This document shows, piece by piece, positions 55,066 to 64,000 of a stretch of DNA of 64,000 bases. The notes below the pieces were generated by a model, which made no database searches, was not told the DNA's origin, and was given only the letters and a program-made list of their open reading frames with translations. Origin of the DNA: Saccharomycopsis phalli. Lineage: Eukaryota; Ascomycota; Saccharomycetes; Ascoideales; Saccharomycopsidaceae. How positions within the stretch are numbered: the first letter of the stretch is position 1; each line of letters begins with the position of its first letter. The position numbers were made by a program, and so were the translations under genes. Location of the stretch: positions 496,001 through 560,000 of the forward strand of contig CP073218.1 in assembly GCA_020342235.1 (NCBI GenBank). Direction: 5' to 3'.

Positions 55066-55280
55066 CCCAACATCCAGTCTTTTACATTGAGACCACAACA
55101 TCCAGTCTTTTACATTGAGACCACAACATCCAGTCTTTTACCTTGAAACCCCAACATCCACTCTCTCACTACCTGCTCAACTCTCTCACTAATACACCTG
55201 CTCAACTCTCTCACTAATACACCTGCTCAACTCTCTCACTAATACACCTGCTCAACTCTCTCACTAATACACCTGCTCCA
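55066..55280. repeat. two adjoining minisatellites, the second covering the ALG11 stop codon
   Basis: First array: three full copies and a partial one of a 28-bp unit containing CATCCAGTCTTTTACATTGA, with period starts at 55071, 55099, 55127 and 55155. Second array: about four to five copies of a 25-bp unit containing ACCTGCTCAACTCTCTCACT, at 55171, 55196, 55221, 55246 and 55271. Each unit of the second array contains CTA, and the copy at 55264-55266 supplies the ALG11 TAG. Confidence 0.92.
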
Positions 55281-57045
55281 CCTTCCCCTTGCGCTCCCGG
55301 AAATACGTTTCATACTTCACCAACTTATCCAAGTAATCATCCCACCCAGCCTCAAACACCTCGTTCGAAAACTTGTCCAACACACACGACTTGCCTCGCA
55401 CAGTCATTGCAATCTTCTCTTCGCTACTCATTGCAACCACCCGCGAAAAACAGCTCGCAAGATCCCCATACTTGCTCTCCACATAGTCTGGATCCTCCAG
55501 AGACTTGAAGAAAAAACCCGTCCGCTTGTCCTCGTCCTCACACTGTCTCTTGTCTTTCACGTCCCATGGCACCGCAATATCCAAAAATGGCCCGGCACTG
55601 GCATGGCTTATTGGAATCAACCCGGCCGCAATCGCCTCGACAACCGCAATGCCAAAATGCTCGTTCCACATGGCATTCACACTGAATGACGACTGTGCAA
55701 AGTACTCCTTCACCGTGTCAAATGGCGCGTCCAAGATAAACTCCACATTCTCTTCAATGCCCAACTCCTTGGCCAAATCCTTGAGTCCCTGCACAAACTC
55801 AAGATCCTTGCCTGTCCGCGTTGAGCCAATGAGCACGAGCTTCGTGGCCTTGGGCTTTGTCGCCAAAAACTTGGCATACTCCCTCAAGATTAGCCCATGG
55901 CGTTTCTCCGGCCGGAACTGCGCAAGACATACAAACCAGTCCCGCCGTTCCCAATCGGCACTTGGTCGCGCAAGTGTGGCTTTATCAACCAACTGCTCAG
56001 TGGAACACGGGGGATACAATATCTTCAACTTCACCGTGCCTTCCTCCCGGCTCTTCCCATCCAACATCCACCAGATGTTGTTCAAATGCTCAAGCGTCCA
56101 CGACCCGTTGCATAGTGGAATGTCCACATAGTACCCAATGAACGAGTAGACAATAATAAACGCACGCCAATAACAATACTTCACCATAAGCTTCGCCCGG
56201 CCCAAGAGCAGGGTGCTCTTCGCAATCTGCGTCGTCAATTTGCTCAACATCTCCCTTTGGATTATCGGAAAGTGCGTGTACGAGAGAATTGGAATCTTGA
56301 GAAGATGGTACACTAGTGGGTACGCAAAGGGATACCCCATGGTGTCGAGAAACGAATCCGGTGGTAGCGCATTGATCGCCTCAAACGCCAAGACAATCGA
56401 ACCAAATGCCTGGCCAAGAAGTGTCCAGTTCTTCCAGTAGCTGCCATCCACCAAGTACCGTCTAGAAAGGTAGACAAATACAATTCTCTCCAGCTGCAAA
56501 TTCAAGTCAAAGCGTGTCTTCACCAGTCTCAAGATCGTCTCCTTGTCCTCAGGGTCGCCAGTATAAATTGCCACAATGTAATTTTCAGACGCTTCTAGAG
56601 TAGCATGCACCGCTTGCCAAAGAACGCGTTCACCACCACCACCTGCGTTACAATACGGGTGGAAAAACCCGAAAATTATCTTCCGTCCGCCGTCAGCAAC
56701 TTGCTTCGGACTGATTGCATCTAAAAACTTCTCTCCATCCTTGGCATCCTCTGGAGATATCTCCACGTAGTTCTTGTTGGCCGGCGTGACTGAATAAAAC
56801 GACGGATTTTGCGAGCCAAGTACAACACGGCGTCTGAAAGATGCCAATTTCAATCCTAGGGTCTTCTTATGAAGTATCCGAGACCCATTCAAGCTCTGTC
56901 GGATCTTCTTCTTGTAGTGTAAAGTAGGAACATAAAACAACCGCTGGCACACTGTCAGAATAGTATAGCACAGCATCAATACAATCACAAGCGTTGCAAT
57001 CAAGTACTTTGCCGCTGCAAACACGAGATTCAAAAGGTCGCTCAT
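55264..57045 (-). CDS. ALG11: GDP-mannose: dolichyl-PP-glycan alpha-1,2-mannosyltransferase
   Basis: Protein of 593 residues from ATG 57045. An N-terminal membrane helix (about 14-32) anchors it on the ER. The GT4 glycosyltransferase fold follows: FGFFHPYCNAGGGGERVLWQAV (N-terminal domain) and FRPEKRHGL, EHFGIAVVEAIAAGLIPISHASAGPFLDI (GDP-mannose site, with the EX7E pattern). It adds the fourth and fifth mannoses of the lipid-linked oligosaccharide on the cytosolic face. Together with CAX4, this window holds two steps of the dolichol cycle. The last codons (GAG CAG GTG TAT TAG) fall inside a 25-bp tandem repeat, so the C-terminal end is set by the array. Confidence 0.95.
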   Translation of the reverse strand: MSDLLNLVFAAAKYLIATLVIVLMLCYTILTVCQRLFYVPTLHYKKKIRQSLNGSRILHKKTLGLKLASFRRRVVLGSQNPSFYSVTPANKNYVEISPEDAKDGEKFLDAISPKQVADGGRKIIFGFFHPYCNAGGGGERVLWQAVHATLEASENYIVAIYTGDPEDKETILRLVKTRFDLNLQLERIVFVYLSRRYLVDGSYWKNWTLLGQAFGSIVLAFEAINALPPDSFLDTMGYPFAYPLVYHLLKIPILSYTHFPIIQREMLSKLTTQIAKSTLLLGRAKLMVKYCYWRAFIIVYSFIGYYVDIPLCNGSWTLEHLNNIWWMLDGKSREEGTVKLKILYPPCSTEQLVDKATLARPSADWERRDWFVCLAQFRPEKRHGLILREYAKFLATKPKATKLVLIGSTRTGKDLEFVQGLKDLAKELGIEENVEFILDAPFDTVKEYFAQSSFSVNAMWNEHFGIAVVEAIAAGLIPISHASAGPFLDIAVPWDVKDKRQCEDEDKRTGFFFKSLEDPDYVESKYGDLASCFSRVVAMSSEEKIAMTVRGKSCVLDKFSNEVFEAGWDDYLDKLVKYETYFRERKGKVEQVY

Positions 57046-58342
57046 GTAGTAAATGTCTCGGGATAAACTATAATTATTGAAACTGACATATGCTATCTAA
57101 TACATGGTGTCTGGGTGTGTAAATATTCTGATAATGTGCTGTCTGGATGGCGCATGCCCTTGGTCAGAATTAGTCCCAAAGATAGTGTATTTATTTTGGT
57201 GAGGGTTTCCCTAATTGCCAATTTGGTGTTTTGGCGATATCCTTATCTATTTCCAACGGACTAGCTATTTGGCGTTGGTAAAAAGACAATATTCTGTTAT
57301 GCAGACCTTCAATGTAGCACAATTTAAATTTTTGAAAATAACCAGTGTTGATGGCGTAAATATTTAAATTAGATTCAATTCAAATATTCTTTAATTGTAG
57401 AAAACCGTCTGTGAGGCGCACTATGATAAACAATCTAGTTCAACTTTCCAATAAACAATCTAGTCCAACTTTCCAAGCCGTAACAACCGCGCAAGTGTTT
57501 TAACTGGACTTGATTATTTACTAATTCACATTATATATATTCCTACTTGCAGATATTATTTAGCAATATCCACTATTAGCAAAGGTCAAACTATAGTGCA
57601 CTTTGTTTTAGGTAAATCTTTCGCCAAAGGAATAATTATTTAGCTATGCTCCAAACTTTTGACAATAGAGAGCAGCACAAATATTAAGTTTAATTGTTCT
57701 GATTTAAAAACAATCGAGAATTGATCAATCTCGCTAGGTTATACCAAGGTTTGGTAAACTCATTATTTGTAGTTTGAAAAGTAAGCTGATTTGGTACATC
57801 CACAATAGTATGTAAACTTTATATAATGCATTATTTTATAAAATCCTTGGATATGATATAGTGCATTATATTATTAAACCTTTTTTATCTAATGCATTAT
57901 AATTGCCCAGTTCATATTCAAAAGTAATACCCTTGTCAGTATTAAATTACAAAATGCCTTACAGGTAATGTGCCCTACGGTTGACTATTTGAAATCGCCA
58001 AGAACTACTTATCGTGAAAATTATCAAGGTGGATCAATTATTTAATCAAAACACTTTATCTTAGCCAAATTCCTCGGTTCTGTCACCTTGGCTCAGGTAC
58101 CCGAGCCATACCCTCGCGACCCTGTAAACGGTCTCAAGCCAACACAGCGCGCCAGTGTACAGTATAACATATCTACTCTATTTCTACAGGTATAATTTCA
58201 CTTAAATTTCATTTTCTAAACCATCAGATAGCCATTGTCCCTACCTTTAATCTACAAGGTGTATATGGATAATCAGGCTATTCAGTTACCCTACCTGTGA
58301 TTCAAAGCCTTGATAATAGGCAAATTGTTGGCACCGAAACAA
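57046..58342. other. 1.3-kb AT-rich gene-free region between ALG11 and PAM17
   Basis: No credible ORF. It contains a perfect-period 25-bp duplication at 57426-57475 and three ATGCATTAT/GTGCATTAT motifs at about 57825-57905. A GC-richer island near 58080-58160 includes CCTTGGCTCAGGTACCCGAG. I could not match any snRNA, snoRNA, RNase P, SRP or telomerase RNA signature. The length is large for two housekeeping promoters. Confidence 0.5.
57426..57475. repeat. 25-bp tandem duplication
   Basis: Two adjacent copies of a unit containing AAACAATCTAGTTCAACTTT, differing at one base (TTC versus TCC). Confidence 0.92.
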
Positions 58343-58897
58343 ATGTTTATGAATTTTTCAAAAGCAAAGCTTTTTACGAGATCCTGGATAGGCTTGGGCA
58401 AGGCTCGGTACCTGAGCCAGGCTCCACGCATGAACTGGAACGAGTATCTTTCTCTCCGAAAGCAACAAAGAAAGTTGAATATTGGCAGCTCCATTGCTAC
58501 CACTTTCTTGGGTGCTGTCACAGGCTTGGGTCTTATTTCGCAAGCTGAAGTAGACGGGTTCCTGGAATCTGATGGGAATTTGCTGTTGTTTGGGTTTGAT
58601 CCTATTTTGGTTGTGGTGGGCTCTGTGTTTTGCTCAGGAGCACTTGGCTATTTGGCGGGGCCATCTGTAGGTACGTTTATCTTCAAGATGCAAAACAAGG
58701 CGGTATTGAATCAATTCCAGCAGAAGAACTCCATTTTCTTGAAGCATGTCATTAAGAACCGAGTGGATGCCTCTCGACAGAGTTTTTCGAACCCGGTGCC
58801 TGATTTTTATGGGGAAAGAATCACCAGTTTGTCCCAGTACAAGCAGTGGTTGAGGGACTGCAATGCGTACAGAAGAAAGGCAGTGGATTTTCTTTAG
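58343..58897 (+). CDS. PAM17: presequence translocase motor subunit of mitochondria
   Basis: Protein of 184 residues from ATG 58343 (MFMNFSKAKLFTRSW), a basic amphipathic mitochondrial presequence. Earlier codons in frame include only a TTG. The mature part matches Pam17 closely: NWNEYLSLRKQQRKLNIGSS, then two inner-membrane helices (ATTFLGAVTGLGLI and ILVVVGSVFCSGALGYLAGPSVG) around FGFDP, then NRVDASRQSFSNPVPDFYGERI and YKQWLRDCNAYRRKA. It stabilises the Pam16-Pam18 module of the Tim44/mtHsp70 import motor on the inner membrane. Confidence 0.96.
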   Translation: MFMNFSKAKLFTRSWIGLGKARYLSQAPRMNWNEYLSLRKQQRKLNIGSSIATTFLGAVTGLGLISQAEVDGFLESDGNLLLFGFDPILVVVGSVFCSGALGYLAGPSVGTFIFKMQNKAVLNQFQQKNSIFLKHVIKNRVDASRQSFSNPVPDFYGERITSLSQYKQWLRDCNAYRRKAVDFL

Positions 58898-59007
58898 AAT
58901 GAAAAAAAAATATTGATGAATATTCCAGAGACTAATGTAAATAGATAATCTACAAGGTTTAGTGACGTAGCATATTCCAGCTGAGAATCTGTATACAGGC
59001 TATTTGT

Positions 59008-59898
59008 CTAGAGCTTAAAGTCTCGGAACCCGTTTCTCTCAAAGATGACCTTATTCTCAATAGACCCAATGTTTTCAATCTGGCAAACACAGGAGTCTCC
59101 GTCTTTGAGCCATTTTGGAAACTTCATTCCTGCTGCCACTCCGCTTGGAGTTCCAGTGAAAATCAAGTCGCCCGGAAGCAAAGTAGTACCCTGACTCAAA
59201 TAATGGACAGTGTTGGCCACATTGAAGATCATGTCCAGGGTGGTCGATGACTGTCTCTTTTCCCCGCTAATCACCGACTCGATCTTCAAGTCGTTTGGAT
59301 TGCCAATCACTTGTGGAGACACAACTGCAGGGCCAATTGGGGCCCAAGTGTCAAACATTTTTCCAACCGAGAACTGAGAGCCGCCCCGAGGGATTTGCCA
59401 GGTTCTTTGCGACACATCATTTCCGATGGTGTACCCGAGGATATGATCAAAGACCTTGTCCTTTGGTATGTTGGACCCCTTTTTACCAATGACAATAACA
59501 AGCTCTGCTTCATAGTCAACTTGGATATCCTTGTTCTTATCGTCTAAGATCTGCGCAAACCGTGGCACCACAATTGGGTCAGTTGGATTTGTCACTGCTG
59601 TCTTGGGCTTGTAAAACACCACTGGGTACTTTGGGATAGGACTGCCTAGTTCCAAGGCATGTTTGGTGTAATTCATACCGAGAAGCCGCACAGAGTTGAT
59701 CTTATCTTGCGGGATGGGCGAGAGTAGCTTTTTTACCGGCTTAATCTCGTTGGTTATGGTGTAGCTGCCAAAGATGTCGCCAATGATAACAATGGCCTGA
59801 GTAGCAAACCGCGAGTCCAGGACCCCATTTAAAATCGCTTCACCGAAGTAGACATTCCCATCCGAGGAGAGAAAACGAATCAATCTGTTGAAAGACAT
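59008..59898 (-). CDS. fumarylacetoacetate hydrolase (FAH) family protein
   Basis: Protein of 296 residues from ATG 59898. A short N-terminal domain is followed by the FAH C-terminal fold: RLLGMNYTKHALELG, FYKPKTAVTNPTDPIVVP, VDYEAELVIVIGKKG with the metal-binding Glu pair, GYTIGNDVSQRTWQ, GKMFDTWAPIGPAVV and GDLIFTGTPSGV. The family includes FAHD1/FAHD2 (acylpyruvate hydrolase or oxaloacetate decarboxylase) and bacterial 4-oxalocrotonate-pathway enzymes. The substrate cannot be told from sequence. It ends in FKL, at best a weak peroxisomal signal, and has no clear presequence. It shares a 338-bp divergent promoter with PEX5. Confidence 0.88.
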   Translation of the reverse strand: MSFNRLIRFLSSDGNVYFGEAILNGVLDSRFATQAIVIIGDIFGSYTITNEIKPVKKLLSPIPQDKINSVRLLGMNYTKHALELGSPIPKYPVVFYKPKTAVTNPTDPIVVPRFAQILDDKNKDIQVDYEAELVIVIGKKGSNIPKDKVFDHILGYTIGNDVSQRTWQIPRGGSQFSVGKMFDTWAPIGPAVVSPQVIGNPNDLKIESVISGEKRQSSTTLDMIFNVANTVHYLSQGTTLLPGDLIFTGTPSGVAAGMKFPKWLKDGDSCVCQIENIGSIENKVIFERNGFRDFKL

Positions 59899-60236
59899 TG
59901 TTCTGGTTCTTTGAAGGTTATTTTCAGAGATGATATGTAAGCAATGGTGTAGATTCTTGACAGTGTTCCAGGGTAGTCATATGACCATCGGAATCCGGGC
60001 CAGCTGCTTACCGAAAACTCCAGCTACAAAAGGGGAGTCTGAAATATCATATTATGTTGCTTCCGTAAATTGAAGAGAAAATTTTAGAATATTAGTAATT
60101 CATCGATACGCTACCCCCTCCGGTGTTCCGCATACATGTACCGTGGGTGGAAAAATTCACATGATCGGGAAAGTGCAAATACAGGTAAATCGCCACCCCA
60201 CAATCCAGCTTTTTCACTACTTTGGCACATACAGTC

Positions 60237-62027
60237 ATGTCCATGTTTGGTGGTTCCGAATGTTCTACCGCAAAGAATCCTTTATCACAGTTTTCGCAGC
60301 AGCAAAATAATGGTAACAGTGTTAATCGGCAGCTCGCTGAGCAGAGCACCGGTAATTCTTCAATCAATAAAAACTTCATCTCGGAGCGGAGCATCAATCA
60401 GAGAGACCAAAAGAATTTGGGCCAGTTTCTTGACAACCGGGCTGGAATTCCAGGTGCCTCGTTCAATATGGCGCCCCTTAATCGCGAATTGATAGGCATC
60501 CAGCGAAGCCTGAATGCACCTGGAGTCTCCGGAGTCGGCCAAAAGAACAATGCATGGACACAAGAGTTTTCCAGCCTGATGAGCTTGCCAATATCCACTC
60601 AGGGCGGATCGTCTGTACAGGTGCCCCAAGTTTCTCTGGGATTGCACAACAACCAGTCGAGTTTCCGGCCTCGGTTTACTCCTCAGCTCCGATTCGGTCC
60701 TTCGGCCTCGATGATGGGGAAACAAAATCTTGAACAGCCTTCCCAGAAGATTTCAGATGCCGAATGGGATCAGCGCTTCCGCCAAGTTGAAGAGCGGTTG
60801 GCGAACGAAACTGTCAGTGCAAATATCGAGGAAATCGCCCAAGAAGGCGACCAGGCCCAGAAATCAGAAGCGTTGCAAGGCACTGATTTGGACCTGACAG
60901 TGGAAGTGTTGGTGGGCGAAGATAATTTGAAGCACAATATTGACCGGAACATGAACCGGGAATTTGAAGACGTGTGGAATGGCGTAAAGTCTGAGATGGC
61001 TGACTTTGATGATTTTGAAGAATACGACGAGTATGAGCAATTAGGTCCGAGTTTGGCCGACTTGGAGAACTACAAGTTTGACGAATCAGTCACCAACCAG
61101 TTTTCCAATTACCCAAATCCGTATGAAATCGGAGTGCAGTTGATGGAAAATGGTGCAAAACTTTCTGAGGCTGCTCTTGCCTTTGAGGCTGCCGTGAAAT
61201 TGAATCCAAAGCATCTTGATGCTTGGTTGAAATTGGGACATGTGCAGTCTGCCAACGAGAAGGAGGTTCCAGGAATAACGGCGTACAACGAGGCTTTGAA
61301 ATTGGACCCTGACAACCACTATGCTCTTGTAAATTCTGCCGTGGGATATATTAATGAATGTTACGATAATGCCGCTACTGAAAATTTGAAGCGATGGATC
61401 TTGAGTAAGTATCCGCGATCGCTGAATTTTTTCGACTCCTGGATGGAAAAGCCACAGGATGCACTTGGACATACCAACAAGTTTCAACACTTGATTGACA
61501 CGTACTTGAATGTGATCCAAACTCAACCAGAGGCGAGGGAAGACCCTGACTTACAACTTGGCTTGGGAGTGTTATTCTATGTGTCTGGAGACTTTGAAAA
61601 GACTATAGACTGTTTCCGGGCTGCGTTAAAGAAAGACCCAAACAATGAGATCTTGTGGAACAGACTTGGTGCTGCCTTGGCCAATAGCAATCAACCCGAA
61701 GAAGCTATCAATGCATACTACAAGGCTCTTCAGTTGAGACCTAGCTTTGTGCGAGCACGGTACAATTTGGGGGTATCGTGTAGCAACATTGGATGCTACA
61801 AGGAGGCTGCGCAGCACTTGCTTGCTGGGCTAAGTTTACATAAAGTGGATGATACTAGTGGAAAGGATTTTGAAGATGGGAATTTGTTTTCGTTGAATGC
61901 AAATCAAAGTAACACGTTGTTGGAAAGCTTGAAGCGAGCCTTTCTTGCGATGGATAGAAGTGATTTAGTGGAGAAGGTCAAGCCAGACATGGACTTGAAC
62001 CAATTTAGAAACGAGTTTGACTTTTGA
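60237..62027 (+). CDS. PEX5: peroxisomal targeting signal 1 receptor
   Basis: Protein of 596 residues from ATG 60237; a second ATG lies two codons on and a TTG opens the frame before it. The N-terminus MSMFGGSEC holds the conserved cysteine (C9) that is mono-ubiquitinated for recycling. NPLSQFSQQ follows, then a WxxxF docking motif in AWTQEF for Pex14/Pex13. The C-terminal half is TPR repeats (LSEAALAFEAAVKLNPKHLDAWLKLG, DPDLQLGLGVLFYVSGDFEKTIDCFRAALKKDP, ILWNRLGAALANSNQPEEAINAYYKALQLRP, ARYNLGVSCSNIGCYKEAAQHLLAGL), which grip the PTS1 tripeptide. It carries matrix enzymes into peroxisomes. Size and layout are normal. Confidence 0.96.
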   Translation: MSMFGGSECSTAKNPLSQFSQQQNNGNSVNRQLAEQSTGNSSINKNFISERSINQRDQKNLGQFLDNRAGIPGASFNMAPLNRELIGIQRSLNAPGVSGVGQKNNAWTQEFSSLMSLPISTQGGSSVQVPQVSLGLHNNQSSFRPRFTPQLRFGPSASMMGKQNLEQPSQKISDAEWDQRFRQVEERLANETVSANIEEIAQEGDQAQKSEALQGTDLDLTVEVLVGEDNLKHNIDRNMNREFEDVWNGVKSEMADFDDFEEYDEYEQLGPSLADLENYKFDESVTNQFSNYPNPYEIGVQLMENGAKLSEAALAFEAAVKLNPKHLDAWLKLGHVQSANEKEVPGITAYNEALKLDPDNHYALVNSAVGYINECYDNAATENLKRWILSKYPRSLNFFDSWMEKPQDALGHTNKFQHLIDTYLNVIQTQPEAREDPDLQLGLGVLFYVSGDFEKTIDCFRAALKKDPNNEILWNRLGAALANSNQPEEAINAYYKALQLRPSFVRARYNLGVSCSNIGCYKEAAQHLLAGLSLHKVDDTSGKDFEDGNLFSLNANQSNTLLESLKRAFLAMDRSDLVEKVKPDMDLNQFRNEFDF

Positions 62028-62126
62028 GGTACAAACATGCTGGTGATAAAATAATACGTTACGATACAAATGTAGAAGGCCAAAATTTACAGACCACAGA
62101 TATACTCTTCGTACTGCTAGCTTACC

Positions 62127-63116
62127 ATGACTCTAAGTGTTGTTCTCAAAAATATCCGGTTTTTCCCATACAAGATTTCTCCCGAGGGATATTCGTTTGA
62201 TAAGCTGTTGGACCTTACGTATGTTACTCCGCGAGTGATTGTGTGTTCTGAGCCTGTGAGCGGCGAGTTTCTCAACAAGCACTACAAGAACTCGTTGAAC
62301 GACTTGATTAGCTATTTGAACAAAAAATACAAGGATCACTGGATGGTGTATAATCTTTTACAGGAGCCTTCAAAGTATGAGGATTGTCAGATGTTTGGTA
62401 ACGTGGAGCACTATCCGTTTCCAGACCATCAGCCTCCGTCATTTGCGGTACTAGTGAAGATTATCCGGTCCATCAATGACTATTTAGAGGCTGACAGCAA
62501 ACGGGTTGTGGTTATCCATTGCAAAGCAGGAAAAGGCCGGTCAGGCACGGTTGCCAGCAGCTACTTGATTAACCAGTTTAAGCTTAATGACGAGGAGGCC
62601 AACAAGTATTATAGTGCCAAGAGGATGCGATTTGGGCAAGGGGTGTCTATCAACAGTCAGCAGAGATACTTGAGGTACTACTATCAGTGGTACTCTGGAG
62701 GGTGCAAGCCGTATGTGAACCGCAAGACTAGGATTGTGAGTATCAAGATACGGGAGCCATACAATGATGATTTGCGGTTGATGATCTGGCACTACCGAAT
62801 GGATGTGTTGGAGAAGGTGTATGAGTTCAACAATGAGCTTGACTCGGTGAACGACCTTGACAGGAACTGGACCCTTTATTCTGGGGACAATGTGACGAAC
62901 TCCGACGTGAAGATTTCGATTTCGACGAACGAGAAGTATGCGGTGTCGCGTCTATTCCACGGAAGCTGCTGCTCGTTCTGGTTCAATGGTGTTTTCGAGG
63001 CTCCAAAGCGGAAGTTTGTGATACAATATCGGGACACTGACGGGGTCACCGGCTTTGATTTCAAGCCGAGCACGAAGCTATTTGAGTCGGTTGAGGTGGA
63101 GTTTGTTTTGGAGTAG
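62127..63116 (+). CDS. TEP1: PTEN-like phosphoinositide 3-phosphatase
   Basis: Protein of 329 residues from ATG 62127. It aligns along the PTEN phosphatase domain: a YVTPRVIV-type start, HYPFPDHQPP (PTEN: QYPFEDHNPP) and the P-loop HCKAGKGRSG, with C132 and R138 plus both lysines that set PTEN's preference for PI(3,4,5)P3. Ser replaces the usual Thr after Arg. The C-terminal 140 residues look beta-rich (FVIQYRDTDGVTGF) and could be a C2-like domain shorter than that of human PTEN. In S. cerevisiae Tep1 affects sporulation wall formation and salt sensitivity. It lies about 100 bp after PEX5 on the same strand. Confidence 0.94.
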   Translation: MTLSVVLKNIRFFPYKISPEGYSFDKLLDLTYVTPRVIVCSEPVSGEFLNKHYKNSLNDLISYLNKKYKDHWMVYNLLQEPSKYEDCQMFGNVEHYPFPDHQPPSFAVLVKIIRSINDYLEADSKRVVVIHCKAGKGRSGTVASSYLINQFKLNDEEANKYYSAKRMRFGQGVSINSQQRYLRYYYQWYSGGCKPYVNRKTRIVSIKIREPYNDDLRLMIWHYRMDVLEKVYEFNNELDSVNDLDRNWTLYSGDNVTNSDVKISISTNEKYAVSRLFHGSCCSFWFNGVFEAPKRKFVIQYRDTDGVTGFDFKPSTKLFESVEVEFVLE

Positions 63117-63139
63117 GCTAGCGGGAGACATGAGTAGAT

Positions 63140-63221
63140 GATACCTGGTGTGGGTAAATAGTACCTGGCATGGGTAAATAGTACCTGGCATGGGTAAATA
63201 ATACCAGGTGTGGATAAATAA
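63140..63221. repeat. 20-bp minisatellite in the 3' flank of TEP1
   Basis: Four imperfect copies of GTACCTGGCATGGGTAAATA; the two middle copies are identical. It begins 24 bases after the TEP1 stop. Confidence 0.92.
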
Positions 63222-64000
63222 ATGGCAGTTTTACATTGTTTAGATTGCAAATCCTGGCTATGCATGCCACGGTCAACACGCAACGCCCTAAACCCCGAGG
63301 ATATTTTTAGTAGTCATCCCTTCCTAGCTTACAGGCACACACAGGAGCCGGAGGGCGGCATATGCTGGGTGCGAGCGATTTAGGAAGGTTGTGGAGGGAC
63401 GACTGTGATGTTTGCAAGTGGAATTTTACATGAGAGCAAGACAATACGTACAGACGAGGGCATTAGGGCTTGACGGTATTGGGAAACGAGAGCCGAGTGG
63501 AGGGAGTGGGGGGGATAATTGCCGGGGAATAATATGGTGGATAATAAATGTGAGATGTGGCTGGGTGTGAATATATATATAAATGTATATAAATATATAT
63601 TTGAAATGCGGATGAGTGTTGCTGTGATTGGGGTCCCCCTTCGCAACTAATGCACAACCCAGTCTTGTCTCAAGTGTTTTTCAAGGGGAAATTTCTCAAT
63701 CGATTAAACCTTTACAAAGTGAACAAGTCAGGCAGTACGGAGGTCTTTTTTTTTTATACGCTTTTTTTTTGTCATCTTTTTGTCCCATTGGCCGTTTGTT
63801 TCTTTTTCTTTTAATATATCTTGTTCCTTGTATTGAATTTTGTCGAGATAGCTGTGAGTTCAATTCTACATGTCACTGTCCAGATTGAAACTTCACTTGC
63901 TGTTGATTACAAGAGACGTACAAGACCACCAACCCATCAGATAGACCTGCTGGATCCGCCAAGAGGCCAGTCAATTTCAGGTGAGGCTGTTTTTCTATTT
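63222..64000. other. right edge, intergenic, probably promoter of a gene beyond the window
   Basis: TATATATATAAA-type runs lie at about 63574-63600 and long T tracts at about 63746-63770 and 63800. A plus frame is open from about 63812 to the right edge but lacks an ATG, and CAG-GTGAGG near 63980 could be a splice donor. The small frame 63628-63888 has no features. Confidence 0.4.

Noticed and set aside
1-64000. Mobile elements, LTR remnants, CRISPR arrays, rRNA or tRNA genes
   Set aside because: I looked for transposase or reverse transcriptase motifs, long terminal repeats, regularly spaced repeats and tRNA boxes and found none I could support.

Overview
This window is nuclear DNA from a budding yeast (Saccharomycotina). 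About thirty compact genes lie on both strands, almost all single-exon, and the few introns carry GTAAGT donors and TACTAAC/TACTAAT branch sites. The codon CTG is best read as serine: in the URE2 orthologue the three CTG codons checked fall where the S. cerevisiae protein, as I recall its sequence, has polar residues (Gln, Asn, Gln), while conserved leucines use TTG, TTA, CTC or CTT. That points to the CUG-Ser clade (Candida, Debaryomyces, Scheffersomyces, Meyerozyma and relatives). I cannot name the species. RPL42 carries the naturally cycloheximide-resistant Gln56 form common in that clade. I see no transposon, LTR element, tRNA, rRNA or CRISPR array.

Layout. 1-9 kb: 3' end of an unrecognised gene, GSK3-type kinase RIM11, dolichyl-diphosphatase CAX4, a GATA factor with a 48-nt intron, ER sulfhydryl oxidase ERV2, ribosomal protein RPL42 (intron after the fourth base of the CDS), and NDR kinase CBK1. 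9.6-14 kb: cell-wall cluster of two tandem Crh-type GH16 transglycosylases followed by GNA1 (UDP-GlcNAc synthesis, the chitin precursor). 14-22 kb: Sm protein G (36-nt intron), mitochondrial leucyl-tRNA synthetase NAM2, a possible CENP-P/Ctf19-like kinetochore protein, and RAD2 nuclease. 22-38 kb: CDC4, FRA1, DSC2, a repeat-expanded TAF12, KRI1, URE2, JJJ1 and ULP1. 38-47 kb: a PUF RNA-binding protein, a SUN-family wall protein behind a 1.6 kb promoter region, epsin ENT3 and a VBA-type transporter. 47-55 kb: a protein joining two cyclic-nucleotide-binding domains to an F-box and leucine-rich repeats, a FAR1/STE5-type scaffold, and glycerol-3-phosphate dehydrogenase. 55-64 kb: ALG11, a 1.3 kb AT-rich gene-free stretch, PAM17, a FAH-family hydrolase, PEX5 and PTEN-like TEP1.

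Themes. Wall and secretory glycosylation genes recur (CAX4, ALG11, two CRH, GNA1, SUN, CBK1). Ubiquitin/SUMO control recurs too (CDC4, DSC2, ULP1, CNBD-F-box-LRR). Two features run across the window: minisatellites at gene 3' ends, sometimes running through the stop codon (RAD2, ALG11), and CACGTG boxes in many promoters. The least described object is the CNBD-CNBD-F-box-LRR protein at 47.5-50.5 kb, whose architecture would allow a nucleotide ligand to control a ubiquitin ligase.
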